The notes under the pieces: generated by a model
Seen by the model: the letters and a program-made list of their open reading frames with translations, nothing else
Database searches by the model: none
Told to the model about the DNA's origin: nothing
In this document: positions 51,396 through 61,150 of the stretch, piece after piece
Numbering within the stretch: the first letter of the stretch is position 1
Layout: the number at the start of each line of letters is the position of its first letter
Assembly: GCA_029265125.1 (NCBI GenBank)
Contig: JAJUJX010000013.1
Coordinates: 14,350-78,349 of the forward strand
Reading direction: 5' to 3'
Length of the DNA stretch: 64,000 nt
Origin: Tolumonas sp008015085
GTDB lineage: Bacteria > Pseudomonadota > Gammaproteobacteria > Enterobacterales > Aeromonadaceae
Translations under genes and position numbers: made by a program

Positions 51396-51606
51396 AGCCG
51401 GTCACAGTGACTCATCAGGATGAGTAGTTAATAACTGATATTCTTGTCAGATAAGCGACAAAAATGTGGATAACTTGCTAAAAGTTGATCTTTTATCAAG
51501 AAGCAAAACTTCAGCCCGCTATATTATCGCATACATAATCGTTGTGATCTCACTCTGAAAGATATGAACGCATCAGAGCGGGGCTTGTTGAGTAGAAAGA
51601 TAGTAT

Positions 51607-52062
51607 ATGCAGCTGACTTTATTTACGGATTACGCGTTACGGACGCTGGTGTTTCTGGCATTACAACCGGAACAGCATCTATCCACGATTACTGAAGTGG
51701 CTGATCGTTTTTCAATTTCCCGTAATCATGTTGTCAAAATCGTGCATCAGTTGGGAATGAAAGGTTATATCGATACCATCCGTGGTAAACACGGCGGCAT
51801 CCGGTTAGCCCGTGCCAGTGCAGAGATCAATCTTGGCGATCTGATTGCTGATATGGAAAATATGAGTTGTCTGATGGATTGTCAGCGCGAAGGTTGCCGA
51901 TTATCTCCGGGGTGTCGTTTCCAGTCGATCATGCGCAAGGCAATGCGTGCGTTTATGGCTGTACTGGCTGAATTTACGTTGGCAGATTTAGTGCGTGATG
52001 AAGAAAGAATGTGTGATTTGCTTGGGCTGGAAATTCCGATCGTGACGGATTGCACAAAATAA
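51607..52062 (+). CDS. nsrR: Nitric oxide-sensing transcriptional repressor NsrR
   Basis: A 151-aa Rrf2-family regulator with an N-terminal winged helix (MQLTLFTDYALRTLVFLAL; SISRNHVVKIVHQLG). The iron-sulfur cysteines Cys92, Cys97 and Cys103 have the exact 5 and 6 residue spacing of E. coli NsrR (91, 96, 102); an extra Cys88 lies just before. NsrR represses NO detoxification genes such as hmpA until NO destroys its cluster. IscR is excluded by the cysteine spacing and N-terminus. It is divergent from trmL and has its own terminator; no target gene is adjacent. Confidence 0.9.
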   Translation: MQLTLFTDYALRTLVFLALQPEQHLSTITEVADRFSISRNHVVKIVHQLGMKGYIDTIRGKHGGIRLARASAEINLGDLIADMENMSCLMDCQREGCRLSPGCRFQSIMRKAMRAFMAVLAEFTLADLVRDEERMCDLLGLEIPIVTDCTK

Positions 52063-52079
52063 ATTTCAGTGATGAACTG

Positions 52080-52112
52080 AAGGCCACATATACATGTGGC
52101 CTTTTTGTTTTT
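52080..52112. terminator. Terminator between convergent nsrR and trkH
   Basis: A 10-bp perfect stem AAGGCCACAT / ATGTGGCCTT with loop ATAC, followed by TTTGTTTTT on the plus strand. It probably also serves trkH on the minus strand. Confidence 0.9.
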
Positions 52113-53553
52113 AATCCTTCCAGAAAGAAGGAAAGAGCAAAACAGCGACCGTCAGAATCTCCAGACGGCCTAACATCATATCTATTGATAGGACCCATTT
52201 AGCTGCATCAGGTATCCCTGTGAAGTTACCCAGAGGGCCAATTTTTGCTCCCAGCCCTGGCCCCACGTTACCAACTGCGGTCACAGACCCACTGATTGCT
52301 TCCAGTGGTGTCATGTTTAGCATCCCCAGCAATATTGAACTGAGAATAATAACGGTCATATAACTCAGTACAAAAGCCACGATAGACCGAATGATCGCAT
52401 CGTTAACTGGTCGCCCATTGTATTTTTGTGGAAATACACCGGATGGATGCATCAGCTGACGAGCCTGTTTTTGAAATAGTGCGCCAGCAATCTGGATGCG
52501 GAATAGCTTCATACCACCAGCAGTTGAACCGGAGCAGGCACCAGCCAACATCAGGAAAATGAACAGGATAGTCGTCACATAGCTCCACGCTCCGAAATCA
52601 GTCAGACCAAATCCGGTTGTCGTCAGTACAGAGATGACATTGAAGGTCGTGATGCGCAGAGCGTCTTCAAAATCAAATACTTTAGCGTTCCAGAGCCATA
52701 TACTCATCAGTAGGCTGACGCTGATTGTCAGCCAGAAAAATCCCCGAACCTGAGCATCCCGGAAAATCAGACCTTCCCGGCGACGAATACTTTGTACGTA
52801 CAGAATAAAGGGCAGACCACCGAGAAACATAAAGCCACTCGCAATCCATTGTGCCTGCGGTGAAAATGCGCTCATTGAAGCATCTCTGGTTGAGAATCCG
52901 CCTGTACTGAGAGTGGTCATCGCATGATTGATGGCATCAAATAAAGACATGCCACTAAACCAGTAGCAGACTCCACAGATAAAACTCAGTGTCAGATAAA
53001 CAATCAGAATATTCCGTGCAACATTAGACATGCGGGGAGAATCTTTTTCTGATCGATCGGATGACTCCATCTGAAAGAGTTTCATTCCGCCTACATTCAG
53101 ATACGGAAGTACAGCTACGGCCAGAACGATAAATCCGATCCCTCCAAGCCATTGCAATAATGATCGCCATAGCAGGATCGCCGGAGGCATGTGTTCTAGC
53201 CCCTGCATGACGGTTGAACCTGTGGTCGTCAGGCCGGACATCGCTTCAAAGTAGGCATCGGTGAAGCTCAGCTTACTAAGCAGCAGAAAGGGCAAGGTTG
53301 CAAATGCACAACTCACCAGCCAGGTGAAGGTGGTCATGACAAACATATCCCGGACATTAAGTCGGAATGCTTGTTTATAGCCAAACCGGACAAATATCAG
53401 TGAGATAGTATGGGTTATCACTGCAGAGGCCAGAAATTCTGCTGTTCCGGCCGTGCCACTGAAAAAAGCCATCAGTAGGGGTAACCACATAAACAATGCC
53501 AGTTTTGACAGCGTGACGCCGATGACAAAGATAATTGATTTGAAATTAATCAT
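52111..53553 (-). CDS. trkH: Trk potassium uptake system, channel subunit TrkH
   Basis: A 480-aa membrane protein (483 in E. coli) with four M1-P-M2 repeats. Selectivity-filter-like segments occur as TTTGSTVMQG, TLSTGGFSTRD, TTTGFGLTDFG and GNVGPGLG. It moves K+ under control of cytosolic TrkA, encoded five bases upstream in the same run. In E. coli trkH lies far from trkA; here the two are adjacent. Confidence 0.95.
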   Translation of the reverse strand: MINFKSIIFVIGVTLSKLALFMWLPLLMAFFSGTAGTAEFLASAVITHTISLIFVRFGYKQAFRLNVRDMFVMTTFTWLVSCAFATLPFLLLSKLSFTDAYFEAMSGLTTTGSTVMQGLEHMPPAILLWRSLLQWLGGIGFIVLAVAVLPYLNVGGMKLFQMESSDRSEKDSPRMSNVARNILIVYLTLSFICGVCYWFSGMSLFDAINHAMTTLSTGGFSTRDASMSAFSPQAQWIASGFMFLGGLPFILYVQSIRRREGLIFRDAQVRGFFWLTISVSLLMSIWLWNAKVFDFEDALRITTFNVISVLTTTGFGLTDFGAWSYVTTILFIFLMLAGACSGSTAGGMKLFRIQIAGALFQKQARQLMHPSGVFPQKYNGRPVNDAIIRSIVAFVLSYMTVIILSSILLGMLNMTPLEAISGSVTAVGNVGPGLGAKIGPLGNFTGIPDAAKWVLSIDMMLGRLEILTVAVLLFPSFWKD

Positions 53554-53558
53554 ATAAC

Positions 53559-54935
53559 CTACAAGAAGAACGGACTTGGCTGGAATAGACGTTCAACCTC
53601 GGGGATATGTTTCTTATCAACTAAGAACATCACCACGTGGTCATCTTGTTGGATCACGGTTGAGTCATGGGCAATCAGAACCTCGTCTCCACGCACAATG
53701 GCGCCGATAGTGGCACCTGGCGGCAGCTTGAGTTCTCCGATGGCCCGGCCGACGACCTTGGATGTATGTTCATCTCCGTGAGCGATAGCTTCGATGGCTT
53801 CAGCCACACCGCGGCGCAAAGAATACACATTAGCGATATCTGCTCTGCGAACATGCGTCAGTAGTGCCGAGATAGTAGCCTGCTGAGGGGAAACCGCGAT
53901 ATCAATGGTACCGCCCTGAACCAGATCGACATAGGCTGCACGTTGTATTAACACGATAGCCTTACGGGCACCCAGTTTTTTAGCCAACATGGCTGACATG
54001 ATGTTGGCTTCATCATCGTTCGTTACAGCAATAAACACATCAATCTGCTCGATATGCTCTTCCTGTAACAGTTCCTGATTGGCGGAGTCGCCACAGAATA
54101 CAATGGTTTCCTCGAGCATTTCAGAGAGAACTTCGGCACGCTCAGGATTTTTTTCGATCAGTTTGACGCTGTAACGCCCTTCCAGCTGACGGGCCAGACC
54201 AGCACCTACGTTGCCACCGCCAACAATCATGATGCGGCGATAGGGGCTTTCGAGTCGTTGCAGTTCTGACATTACCGCCCGGATATGGCCGGATGCGGCA
54301 ACGAAAAATACCTCATCATCCGCTTCAATAATGGTGGTGCCCTGTGGGCGGATGGATTTTCCCTGACGGAAAATAGCGGCCACACGGGTATCGATATTCG
54401 GCATATGTTCTTTTAGTGTTGCCAGCGCGTTACCGACCAGCGGTCCGCCATAATAGGCTTTCACTGCAACCAGACCTAACTTGCCACCAGCGAAATCAGC
54501 AACCTGCAATGCTCCTGGATACTCAATCAGTCGGCGCATATATTCGATAACCAGTTGTTCTGGTGAGATCAGGTGGTCGATATGGAAAACTTCACCTTTG
54601 AACAGATTTTCTCGAGCTGAGAGATAGGAATGCGAACGGATGCGGGCTACTTTATTGGGTACGTTAAAGAGGGAATAAGCAATCTGACATGCCACCATAT
54701 TACATTCGTCACTGCTGGTAACTGCGACCAACATATCTGCATCATCGGCTCCCGCTTCACGTAAGACGCTGGGATATGATCCCGGGCCGCAAACAATCCG
54801 CAGGTCATATTTATCCTGTAATTCACGGAGTCTCTCAGCATTGGTATCAATTAAGGTGATTTCGTTGTTTTCACCTACCAGATTTTCTGCCAGTGTTCCG
54901 CCGACCTGACCGGCACCGACAATGATTATTTTCAT
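53559..54935 (-). CDS. trkA: Trk system potassium uptake regulator TrkA
   Basis: A 458-aa peripheral membrane protein, the E. coli length, made of two RCK_N/RCK_C tandems. Each NAD-binding half has its glycine motif: IIVGAGQVGGTLAEN at the start and IMIVGGGNVGAGLARQL near residue 233. It gates TrkH in response to nucleotides. Its start overlaps the rsmB stop by four bases (ATGA). Confidence 0.96.
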   Translation of the reverse strand: MKIIIVGAGQVGGTLAENLVGENNEITLIDTNAERLRELQDKYDLRIVCGPGSYPSVLREAGADDADMLVAVTSSDECNMVACQIAYSLFNVPNKVARIRSHSYLSARENLFKGEVFHIDHLISPEQLVIEYMRRLIEYPGALQVADFAGGKLGLVAVKAYYGGPLVGNALATLKEHMPNIDTRVAAIFRQGKSIRPQGTTIIEADDEVFFVAASGHIRAVMSELQRLESPYRRIMIVGGGNVGAGLARQLEGRYSVKLIEKNPERAEVLSEMLEETIVFCGDSANQELLQEEHIEQIDVFIAVTNDDEANIMSAMLAKKLGARKAIVLIQRAAYVDLVQGGTIDIAVSPQQATISALLTHVRRADIANVYSLRRGVAEAIEAIAHGDEHTSKVVGRAIGELKLPPGATIGAIVRGDEVLIAHDSTVIQQDDHVVMFLVDKKHIPEVERLFQPSPFFL

Positions 54936-56233
54936 GCTGTAACCTGCTTAGCCAATTTGGCATAGAAAAATCCGTCCATATTCTGCTCTCCAGGAAAAAT
55001 CTGCCAGCCTGGTTGTTCAGGAGTATCCTGCACATTCAATGGAATATGGATTGCGTCTGGTGTTCTCTCTAAAAATGATTTGATCTGCTGCCGGTTTTCA
55101 TCTGTCAGTATGGAGCAGGTAGCATATAGTAAGGTCCCGCCCGGTTTTAGTTGCAGCCACATCGCATCCAGGATCTGTTTTTGCAGCTCAGCCAGCTCAG
55201 CAATATCTTCTGCTCGGCGTAACCATTTAATATCAGGGTGCCGTCGGATCACGCCGGTAGCAGAACAGGGGGCATCTAATAAAATCCGGTCAAATTGAGG
55301 GCCTTGCCACCAAGTGTCCGGTTTACTGGCATCTCCATGGATTAATGTTGCATCCAGCTGGATACGGGTCAGATTTTCTGCAACCCGCGATAACCGGGTT
55401 GCATCGCTATCAACGGCGACTAACTGCTTCAAATGCGGCTGCCTTTCCAGAATATGAGCTGTTTTTCCTCCTGGGGCAGCGCAGGCATCGAGAATAATAT
55501 CTTCTGGCTGTGGATCTAACAGCCAGGCGGCATGCTGTGCGGCGGCATCCTGTACTGAACTCAGACCATCAGCAAAACCAGGTAACAAACTGACATCACA
55601 GGCTTTTTCCAGCAGTAGCGCAGATGCACAAGAGCCGTGTGGGGTACTTTGAATACCGAGCTCAGCCAGTTGTTTCTGATAGTCATCCCGTGATGTTTTG
55701 CTGAGATTGATCCGCAGCCACATTGGTGGATATTCATTTCCTGCTTGCAGTACAGAGACATAACCATACTGGCAGGATTGTTTAATTTTTTTCAGCAGCC
55801 AGCGCGGATAGCTGAACCGAGTCGGTTCGTTTTTATCCGCAGCTTGCAGTAATGTCTCTTGCTGGCGTTGTGCATTACGCAGCACGCCGTTGATCATGCC
55901 CCGAAAGCTGTTACCGTTGAGTAAACCAACAGCATTTACCGTTTCGGCTAATACAGCATGAGCAGGTACCCGCGTATAAAATAACTGGTATAAACCAGCC
56001 AGAATCAAATAATGTAGCGGGCGGTGTTTCCCCTTTAACTGACGGTCAATCAGCTGATCGGCAATAAACTCAAGGCGATTTAACCAGCGAAGAGTGCCGT
56101 AGCAAATCTCCTGTAACAGTGCCCGATCTTTGGCTGCAACCTGTTGCTGGGCAGTGGGCAATGCAGCAGACAAGGATTGTCCTTGTTCTACCACTTGATA
56201 GATGACGTTAGCTGCAGTAGCCCGAATTTTCAT
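54932..56233 (-). CDS. rsmB: 16S rRNA m5C967 methyltransferase RsmB
   Basis: A 433-aa enzyme (429 in E. coli) with an N-terminal NusB-like RNA-binding domain (about residues 1-140) and a C-terminal AdoMet methyltransferase. AdoMet site: DACAAPGGKTAHIL. The two catalytic-cycle cysteines are in DAPCSATG and YATCSILTDEN. It lies between fmt and trkA as in E. coli. Confidence 0.96.
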   Translation of the reverse strand: MKIRATAANVIYQVVEQGQSLSAALPTAQQQVAAKDRALLQEICYGTLRWLNRLEFIADQLIDRQLKGKHRPLHYLILAGLYQLFYTRVPAHAVLAETVNAVGLLNGNSFRGMINGVLRNAQRQQETLLQAADKNEPTRFSYPRWLLKKIKQSCQYGYVSVLQAGNEYPPMWLRINLSKTSRDDYQKQLAELGIQSTPHGSCASALLLEKACDVSLLPGFADGLSSVQDAAAQHAAWLLDPQPEDIILDACAAPGGKTAHILERQPHLKQLVAVDSDATRLSRVAENLTRIQLDATLIHGDASKPDTWWQGPQFDRILLDAPCSATGVIRRHPDIKWLRRAEDIAELAELQKQILDAMWLQLKPGGTLLYATCSILTDENRQQIKSFLERTPDAIHIPLNVQDTPEQPGWQIFPGEQNMDGFFYAKLAKQVTA

Positions 56234-56254
56234 ACTTTCTTTTTCCCGGCAGAA

Positions 56255-57199
56255 TTAAGGCAACACATTGCCTGGAAGAAACAGATCCTGACGTGCATTC
56301 AGCACATCAGCAAACGACATAGCCTTTTTACCTGGCAGCTGTAGCTGAGTAATACGTAACACGCCATTACCGGTAGCGATGTCCAATCCGGCTTTGCTGG
56401 CCTGAATAATGGTACCTGCTGCCGTTTGAGACTGATGGGGTAACACTTCGGCGTGCCATACCTTGATATTCATCTCAGCCAGTGTGAAATAACTGACCGG
56501 CCACGGATTGAAGGCTCTCACGCATCGCTCAATAAAAGCAGCATCCTGTGTCCAGACAATGCAGGCTTCTTCTTTTGATAGTTTTTTGGCATACGAAGCT
56601 TGTTCGTTATCCTGCTTTTCCGGTCTGATTGAGCCTGCTGCCAGCTGCTCAATCACGCAAAGCATCCCTTTGGGGCCATCTTCAGCCAGCTTTTGATACA
56701 GCGAGGCACTGGTATCTTCAGGGGCAATCGGGCACACCACTTTGTGCAGCATATCGCCAGTGTCCAGCCCGGCATCCATCTGCATGATAGTGATCCCGGT
56801 TTTTGCATCTCCGGCCCAAATTGAACGCTGGATCGGTGCCGCACCGCGCCATTTAGGCAACAAGGAGCCATGCACATTGATGCAGCCTAACCGCGGAGTA
56901 TCCAGTACGCATTGTGGTAACAGCAAGCCATAGGCTACGACCACCATCAAGTCCGCATTCAGCTCTTTTAATTCCTGCTGAGCTTCAGCGGTTTTGAAGT
57001 TTTCAGGCTGATAGACAGGGATCTGATGCTCAGTCGCTAATACCTTGACCGGGCTCGGAGTGAGTTTATTCCCGCGTCCGGCTGGTCTGTCTGGTTGAGT
57101 GTAAACGCCAACCACCTGCAAGCCAGCATCCAGCAATGCTTGCAGATGTTTCGCTGCAAAATCCGGTGTTCCGGCAAATACAATTCGGAGATTATGCAC
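56255..57199 (-). CDS. fmt: Methionyl-tRNA formyltransferase
   Basis: A 314-aa enzyme that formylates the initiator tRNA using 10-formyltetrahydrofolate. It starts with RIVFAGTPDFAAKHL and has the catalytic HGSLLPKWRGAAPIQ with its Asn and His, and GITIMQMDAGLDTGDML. The C-terminal OB-like domain is shorter in conservation. It follows def in one transcription unit. Confidence 0.96.
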   Translation of the reverse strand: MHNLRIVFAGTPDFAAKHLQALLDAGLQVVGVYTQPDRPAGRGNKLTPSPVKVLATEHQIPVYQPENFKTAEAQQELKELNADLMVVVAYGLLLPQCVLDTPRLGCINVHGSLLPKWRGAAPIQRSIWAGDAKTGITIMQMDAGLDTGDMLHKVVCPIAPEDTSASLYQKLAEDGPKGMLCVIEQLAAGSIRPEKQDNEQASYAKKLSKEEACIVWTQDAAFIERCVRAFNPWPVSYFTLAEMNIKVWHAEVLPHQSQTAAGTIIQASKAGLDIATGNGVLRITQLQLPGKKAMSFADVLNARQDLFLPGNVLP

Positions 57200-57214
57200 A
57201 GGCAGTTCGTCCCA

Positions 57215-57724
57215 TCACGATGAACGTTCATGGCGAGCTAATTTTTCCAGCTTCTGCCGGATACGCTGCCGTTTGAGTGGTGACAAATAATCCACGAACA
57301 GCTTACCTGCCAGATGATCCATTTCATGTTGCAGGCAGATGGCCAGCAACCCGTCGGTTTCTATTTCAAAATATTCACCATGACGATCCTGCGCCCGGAC
57401 TTTGACCCATTCAGCCCGTGGAACAAAAGCCCGACACTCTGGTACTGAAAGACAGCCTTCCTCGATGCCGGTTTCACCCCGTTTTTCAATCAGTTCTGGG
57501 TTGATGAGTACAATCGGCTGATCATGGTTTTCTGACGTATCAATGACAATAATTCGCTTGTGAATGTTGACCTGCGTCGCAGCAAGTCCAATTCCCTCTT
57601 CCAGATACATAGTTTCAAACATATCCTGTATGATACGCTCTAGATCTGGTGTTATTTTTTCGACCGGAGCTGCAATTTTGCGCAACCGTTCATCAGGAAA
57701 ACGTAAAACTTCCAGAGTAGCCAT
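57215..57724 (-). CDS. def: Peptide deformylase
   Basis: A 169-aa metalloenzyme, the E. coli length, that removes the formyl group from nascent proteins. Motifs: GIGLAATQVN, EEGCLSVPE (Cys ligand), and HEMDHLAGKLF (two His ligands and the catalytic Glu). First gene of the leftward def-fmt-rsmB-trkA-trkH run. Confidence 0.97.
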   Translation of the reverse strand: MATLEVLRFPDERLRKIAAPVEKITPDLERIIQDMFETMYLEEGIGLAATQVNIHKRIIVIDTSENHDQPIVLINPELIEKRGETGIEEGCLSVPECRAFVPRAEWVKVRAQDRHGEYFEIETDGLLAICLQHEMDHLAGKLFVDYLSPLKRQRIRQKLEKLARHERSS

Positions 57725-57817
57725 ATAATTATTAATACTCGTATATCGTAACTGTCAGCCTGATTTTAGTCGGCTGACGCCGAAAATAACAGCCATCCGG
57801 CATAAACAGGGACAGGG

Positions 57818-58924
57818 ATGATGATGAAACCTCGTGGTATATCATTTTTTTTAATGTCAGCTTTACTAGCCTTTAGTGTAAATGCCGACACGCTGACTTT
57901 ACGGAAAGATCACCCGGAACGTTATGTCGTTCAGAAGGGCGATACGTTATGGGATATATCTGGTCGTTTTCTGACTAAGCCGTGGCTGTGGCCAAAGCTG
58001 TGGAATATGAACCGCCAGATTAAAGATCCACACTGGATTTACCCGGGCGATCGTCTGCGTCTGACGTGGGTTAATGGGCAGCCTAGACTGGTGCTGGAGC
58101 AGTCTGACTTCCGTGATGGCAAGAAAGTGATTCGTTTATCACCCAAGATGCGGGTCGAAGAAAAACAAGCCCCGGTTTCTGTGGTGGAGTTTTCAGAAAT
58201 CGCTCCGTTTCTGAAGGCGGATGCGGTTGTTGATAACAGCGCTGAATTCAATAAAGCCCCGTATGTTTTGGGTGAAAATGATGACTCCAGCATTTACATG
58301 TCACAAGGACAAACTATTCATGTTCGTGGTAAGCCGGATATAAATACGACCTATGGTGTATATCATCAGGGTAATCTTTATAAAGATGAACAGACCGGTG
58401 AGGAGCTTGGGCAGCAGCTGGAACTGGTTGGTGTTGTGCAACCAGAGGAATTGTTCAGCAATAATACGGCTGCGGTAAAAGTGCTTTCCAGTTTCAGTGA
58501 AATTCGTCGGGGTGATCGCCTGTTACCAATGCTGAATGAAAGCAGTATTGATGCTTTCTTTGTACCGCAACCCGGTAATCTGCCTAAGCCTGCACATATC
58601 ATCGATATTCCAATGAAGAGTACTTATGTCGGCCGGTATGACACTGTCATTCTTGACAAAGGTGCCCGCGAAAACCTGAAACCCGGCGATGTTTTCGGTA
58701 TTGTACGTCCGGGGGCTGAAGTGGTTGATAATGGACCTGACAACGTTATTTATGAGCAGGATGGCACAGCAGGCGAAAAATTAATGAACAAAGAAAAAAT
58801 GACACTGCAGTCTGATCATATTGGTGAAGTCATGGTGGTTAAGGTCTATCAGAAAACCAGTCTGGCCATAATAATGAATAGCAAGGCTATCGTACGGGCT
58901 GGTTATGCGGTGGAAAATCCTTAA
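57818..58924 (+). CDS. Secreted LysM-domain protein
   Basis: A 368-aa protein with a signal peptide (ISFFLMSALLAFSVNA, cut near residue 23). A single LysM peptidoglycan-binding domain follows at about residues 35-82 (YVVQKGDTLWDISGRFL, then IYPGDRLRLTW). The rest (about 90-368) is a conserved region of unknown fold with no catalytic motif that I recognise. It sits between def (divergent) and dprA, an order shared with Vibrio and Shewanella relatives as far as I recall. It overlaps dprA by 20 bases. A cell-wall role is likely; the precise function is unknown. Confidence 0.85.
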   Translation: MMMKPRGISFFLMSALLAFSVNADTLTLRKDHPERYVVQKGDTLWDISGRFLTKPWLWPKLWNMNRQIKDPHWIYPGDRLRLTWVNGQPRLVLEQSDFRDGKKVIRLSPKMRVEEKQAPVSVVEFSEIAPFLKADAVVDNSAEFNKAPYVLGENDDSSIYMSQGQTIHVRGKPDINTTYGVYHQGNLYKDEQTGEELGQQLELVGVVQPEELFSNNTAAVKVLSSFSEIRRGDRLLPMLNESSIDAFFVPQPGNLPKPAHIIDIPMKSTYVGRYDTVILDKGARENLKPGDVFGIVRPGAEVVDNGPDNVIYEQDGTAGEKLMNKEKMTLQSDHIGEVMVVKVYQKTSLAIIMNSKAIVRAGYAVENP

Positions 58925-60029
58925 TAAATCAATATCAGAAAAAGAATTAGCTCTTTGGCTGCATTTAACTAACATTCCTGGCATTGGCCCCGTAAAAGGG
59001 GCCAAAATTCTGCAACATGCCCCAGTTACCCAAATTTCCCCCCAATTGCTTAATGATGCCGGTTGGAGTCAGCATCAGATCGATTGCTGGTCTAACTTTT
59101 CATCAGAACAATATCAATCAGTGCTGAAATGGGCTGACAGCGATAATCATCATATTCTGTATCTCGATCACCCTGCTTATCCTGCGTTATTACGGAATAC
59201 CGTTGGTGCTCCATTGATACTATTTGTCATTGGTGATCCTGAACTTCTGAATCATCAGCAAATCGCAATGGTAGGCTCTCGTCACCCTTCATCGGATGGT
59301 CGCAGTGCAGCCAAATCCTTTACTCGTGAACTGGTTCAGCATGGTTTGGTGGTCACTTCGGGTCTGGCATCCGGAATTGATGCAATCTGTCATCAAGAGG
59401 CTCTATCTGCTGGTGGTAAAACGATAGCTGTACAGGGATGTGGTTTAGTTCATATTTATCCGGCAAAACATAAACTTCTGGCTGCTCAGATCCTTGCGCA
59501 GGGTGGTGCATTAGTGTCAGAATTTTTACCACAAACATTACCCCGGGCTGAGCATTTTCCCCGCCGGAATCGTATTATCAGTGGATTGAGTTTAGGGGCC
59601 CTCATCATAGAAGCTGCGGAAAAAAGTGGCTCACTGATTACAGCACGGTATGCGTTAGAGCAAAACCGGGAGGTTTTTGCTGTTCCGGGTAGCATCAGCA
59701 ATATTAATGCCCGCGGATGTCACCGATTAATACAACAAGGGGCAAAACTTGTTTGCGATGTTGCCGATATAATAGAAGAGTTAGGTGTCCGGCCTCAGAA
59801 TGTTGTCTATCATGAAGAAATGAGTCCAGATGCGAAGATTGATTCATCTGATTTGCCATTTTCCCGATTGTTGGATAACGTAAGAAGTGATGAGGTAACG
59901 ACGATCGATGTGATTGCTGCTACCAGTGGGTTACCTGTTCAGGAGGTGATGACAGAGTTAATCATGCTCGAATTGAATGGTTTGATTCTGTCAGTACCGG
60001 GTGGTTATGTGCGAACGAGGAGTGCCTGA
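58905..60029 (+). CDS. dprA: DNA-processing protein DprA (Smf)
   Basis: A 374-aa protein that loads RecA on incoming single-stranded DNA in natural transformation. An N-terminal HhH/SAM-like part precedes the Rossmann-like domain with VGSRHPSSDGR, TSGLASGIDAICHQEAL and FPRRNRIISGLS. A C-terminal winged helix (DEVTTIDVIAATSGLP) follows. The ATG at 58905 lies inside the LysM gene; there is no strong ribosome binding site, so coupling is likely. No other competence gene is in the window. Confidence 0.95.
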   Translation: MRWKILNKSISEKELALWLHLTNIPGIGPVKGAKILQHAPVTQISPQLLNDAGWSQHQIDCWSNFSSEQYQSVLKWADSDNHHILYLDHPAYPALLRNTVGAPLILFVIGDPELLNHQQIAMVGSRHPSSDGRSAAKSFTRELVQHGLVVTSGLASGIDAICHQEALSAGGKTIAVQGCGLVHIYPAKHKLLAAQILAQGGALVSEFLPQTLPRAEHFPRRNRIISGLSLGALIIEAAEKSGSLITARYALEQNREVFAVPGSISNINARGCHRLIQQGAKLVCDVADIIEELGVRPQNVVYHEEMSPDAKIDSSDLPFSRLLDNVRSDEVTTIDVIAATSGLPVQEVMTELIMLELNGLILSVPGGYVRTRSA

Positions 60030-60031
60030 TC

Positions 60032-60505
60032 ATGTTTGATGTCTTAATGTACCTGTTCGAAACATATGTGCAAAGTGAGTTGGATTTTATGGTCGATCAA
60101 GATGCGTTGACCGACGAACTGACTCGTGCCGGCTTTCAAAAACCCGAAATTTATAAAGCATTATCCTGGCTGGAACATCTGGCTGCACTACACGATAGTG
60201 AGGATGCGCCAGAGTATGTTGCCTGCGCCTCTGACTCTTTTCGTATTTTTGCTTCTGAAGAAATGCTCAAATTGAGTACTGAATGCAGAGGTTTCCTCTT
60301 ATTCCTGGAACAGATCCGTGTATTGAATTGTGAAACACGGGAAATCGTCATCGAACGACTAATGGAGCTGGATTCACCAGAGATTGAACTGGATGATCTC
60401 AAATGGGTTGTAATGATGGTTCTGTTTAATTTGCCGGGTGGTGAAAATGCCTGCCACCAAATGGAAGAACTGATGTTTGAACCTGAAGCCGTCACAATTC
60501 AGTAA
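60032..60505 (+). CDS. smg: Smg family protein (DUF494)
   Basis: A 157-aa acidic helical protein. It starts MFDVLMYLFETYVQSELDF and ends with the LPGGENACHQMEELMFE block, matching E. coli Smg in length and motif. The function is unknown. It lies two bases after dprA and keeps the conserved dprA-smg-yrdD order. Confidence 0.95.
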   Translation: MFDVLMYLFETYVQSELDFMVDQDALTDELTRAGFQKPEIYKALSWLEHLAALHDSEDAPEYVACASDSFRIFASEEMLKLSTECRGFLLFLEQIRVLNCETREIVIERLMELDSPEIELDDLKWVVMMVLFNLPGGENACHQMEELMFEPEAVTIQ

Positions 60506-60525
60506 TCACGAACAGTTGTTGTTTA

Positions 60526-61098
60526 ATGAATAAAATTGATACCTCCCTGTTTTCAGCACAAGAACATGCTCTGGATAAAGAATACCGCCTTTGTCCGGAG
60601 TGTGGAGGTGTATTGTTTTTGCGCCGTAGCAAGCATGGCCTGTTTCTGGGATGTGAAAATTATCCGACATGCCAGTACATGCGGCCATTGCAACAGCAAA
60701 GCATACAAATTGAGAAGATACTTGATCATTCAGCTTGTCCTGAATGCGGTCAGCCATTGGCGATAAAGAAAGGGCGATTCGGTCTTTTTATTGGTTGTAC
60801 AGCGTATCCCGTCTGCTCACATATCGAAACTAACAATCCTTCTGCATCTGAAACTGAAATACTACCAGCATGTCCCGCTTGTCGTCATGGCCAACTACAG
60901 GCTAAAACATCACGCTACGGTAAAACGTTTTATGCCTGTAGTGATTATCCAAAATGCAAATATGCAATAAATGATAAACCTATTGTTGCAACATGTCCGG
61001 AATGTGGTTCATCCATCTTGGTCGAACGGAAGAGCAAAAATGGGATCCGCTATTGCTGTGTGAGAAAAGAGTGTACCTACAGCACTGATTCACTATAA
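60526..61098 (+). CDS. yrdD: Topoisomerase-type C4 zinc-finger protein YrdD
   Basis: A 190-aa protein consisting of four tandem C4 zinc ribbons like those at the C-terminus of topoisomerase I. Each unit starts with CPxC and closes with a Cys pair: CPECGG..CENYPTC, CPECGQ..CTAYPVC, CPACRH..CSDYPKC and CPECGS..CVRKEC. No topoisomerase catalytic domain is present. Nucleic acid binding is likely; the target is unknown. Confidence 0.92.
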   Translation: MNKIDTSLFSAQEHALDKEYRLCPECGGVLFLRRSKHGLFLGCENYPTCQYMRPLQQQSIQIEKILDHSACPECGQPLAIKKGRFGLFIGCTAYPVCSHIETNNPSASETEILPACPACRHGQLQAKTSRYGKTFYACSDYPKCKYAINDKPIVATCPECGSSILVERKSKNGIRYCCVRKECTYSTDSL

Positions 61099-61150
61099 TG
61101 CGCTTGGTTTTAACAAAATTTTAACCTGACAAACAAAGCAAGGAAGTACT

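Noticed and set aside
51485..51499. TTGAT-N5-ATCAA as an FNR site upstream of nsrR
   Set aside because: FNR and CRP-family sites need four bases between the half-sites (TTGAT-N4-ATCAA). Here there are five, so helical phasing is wrong. It is a simple inverted repeat unless shown otherwise.
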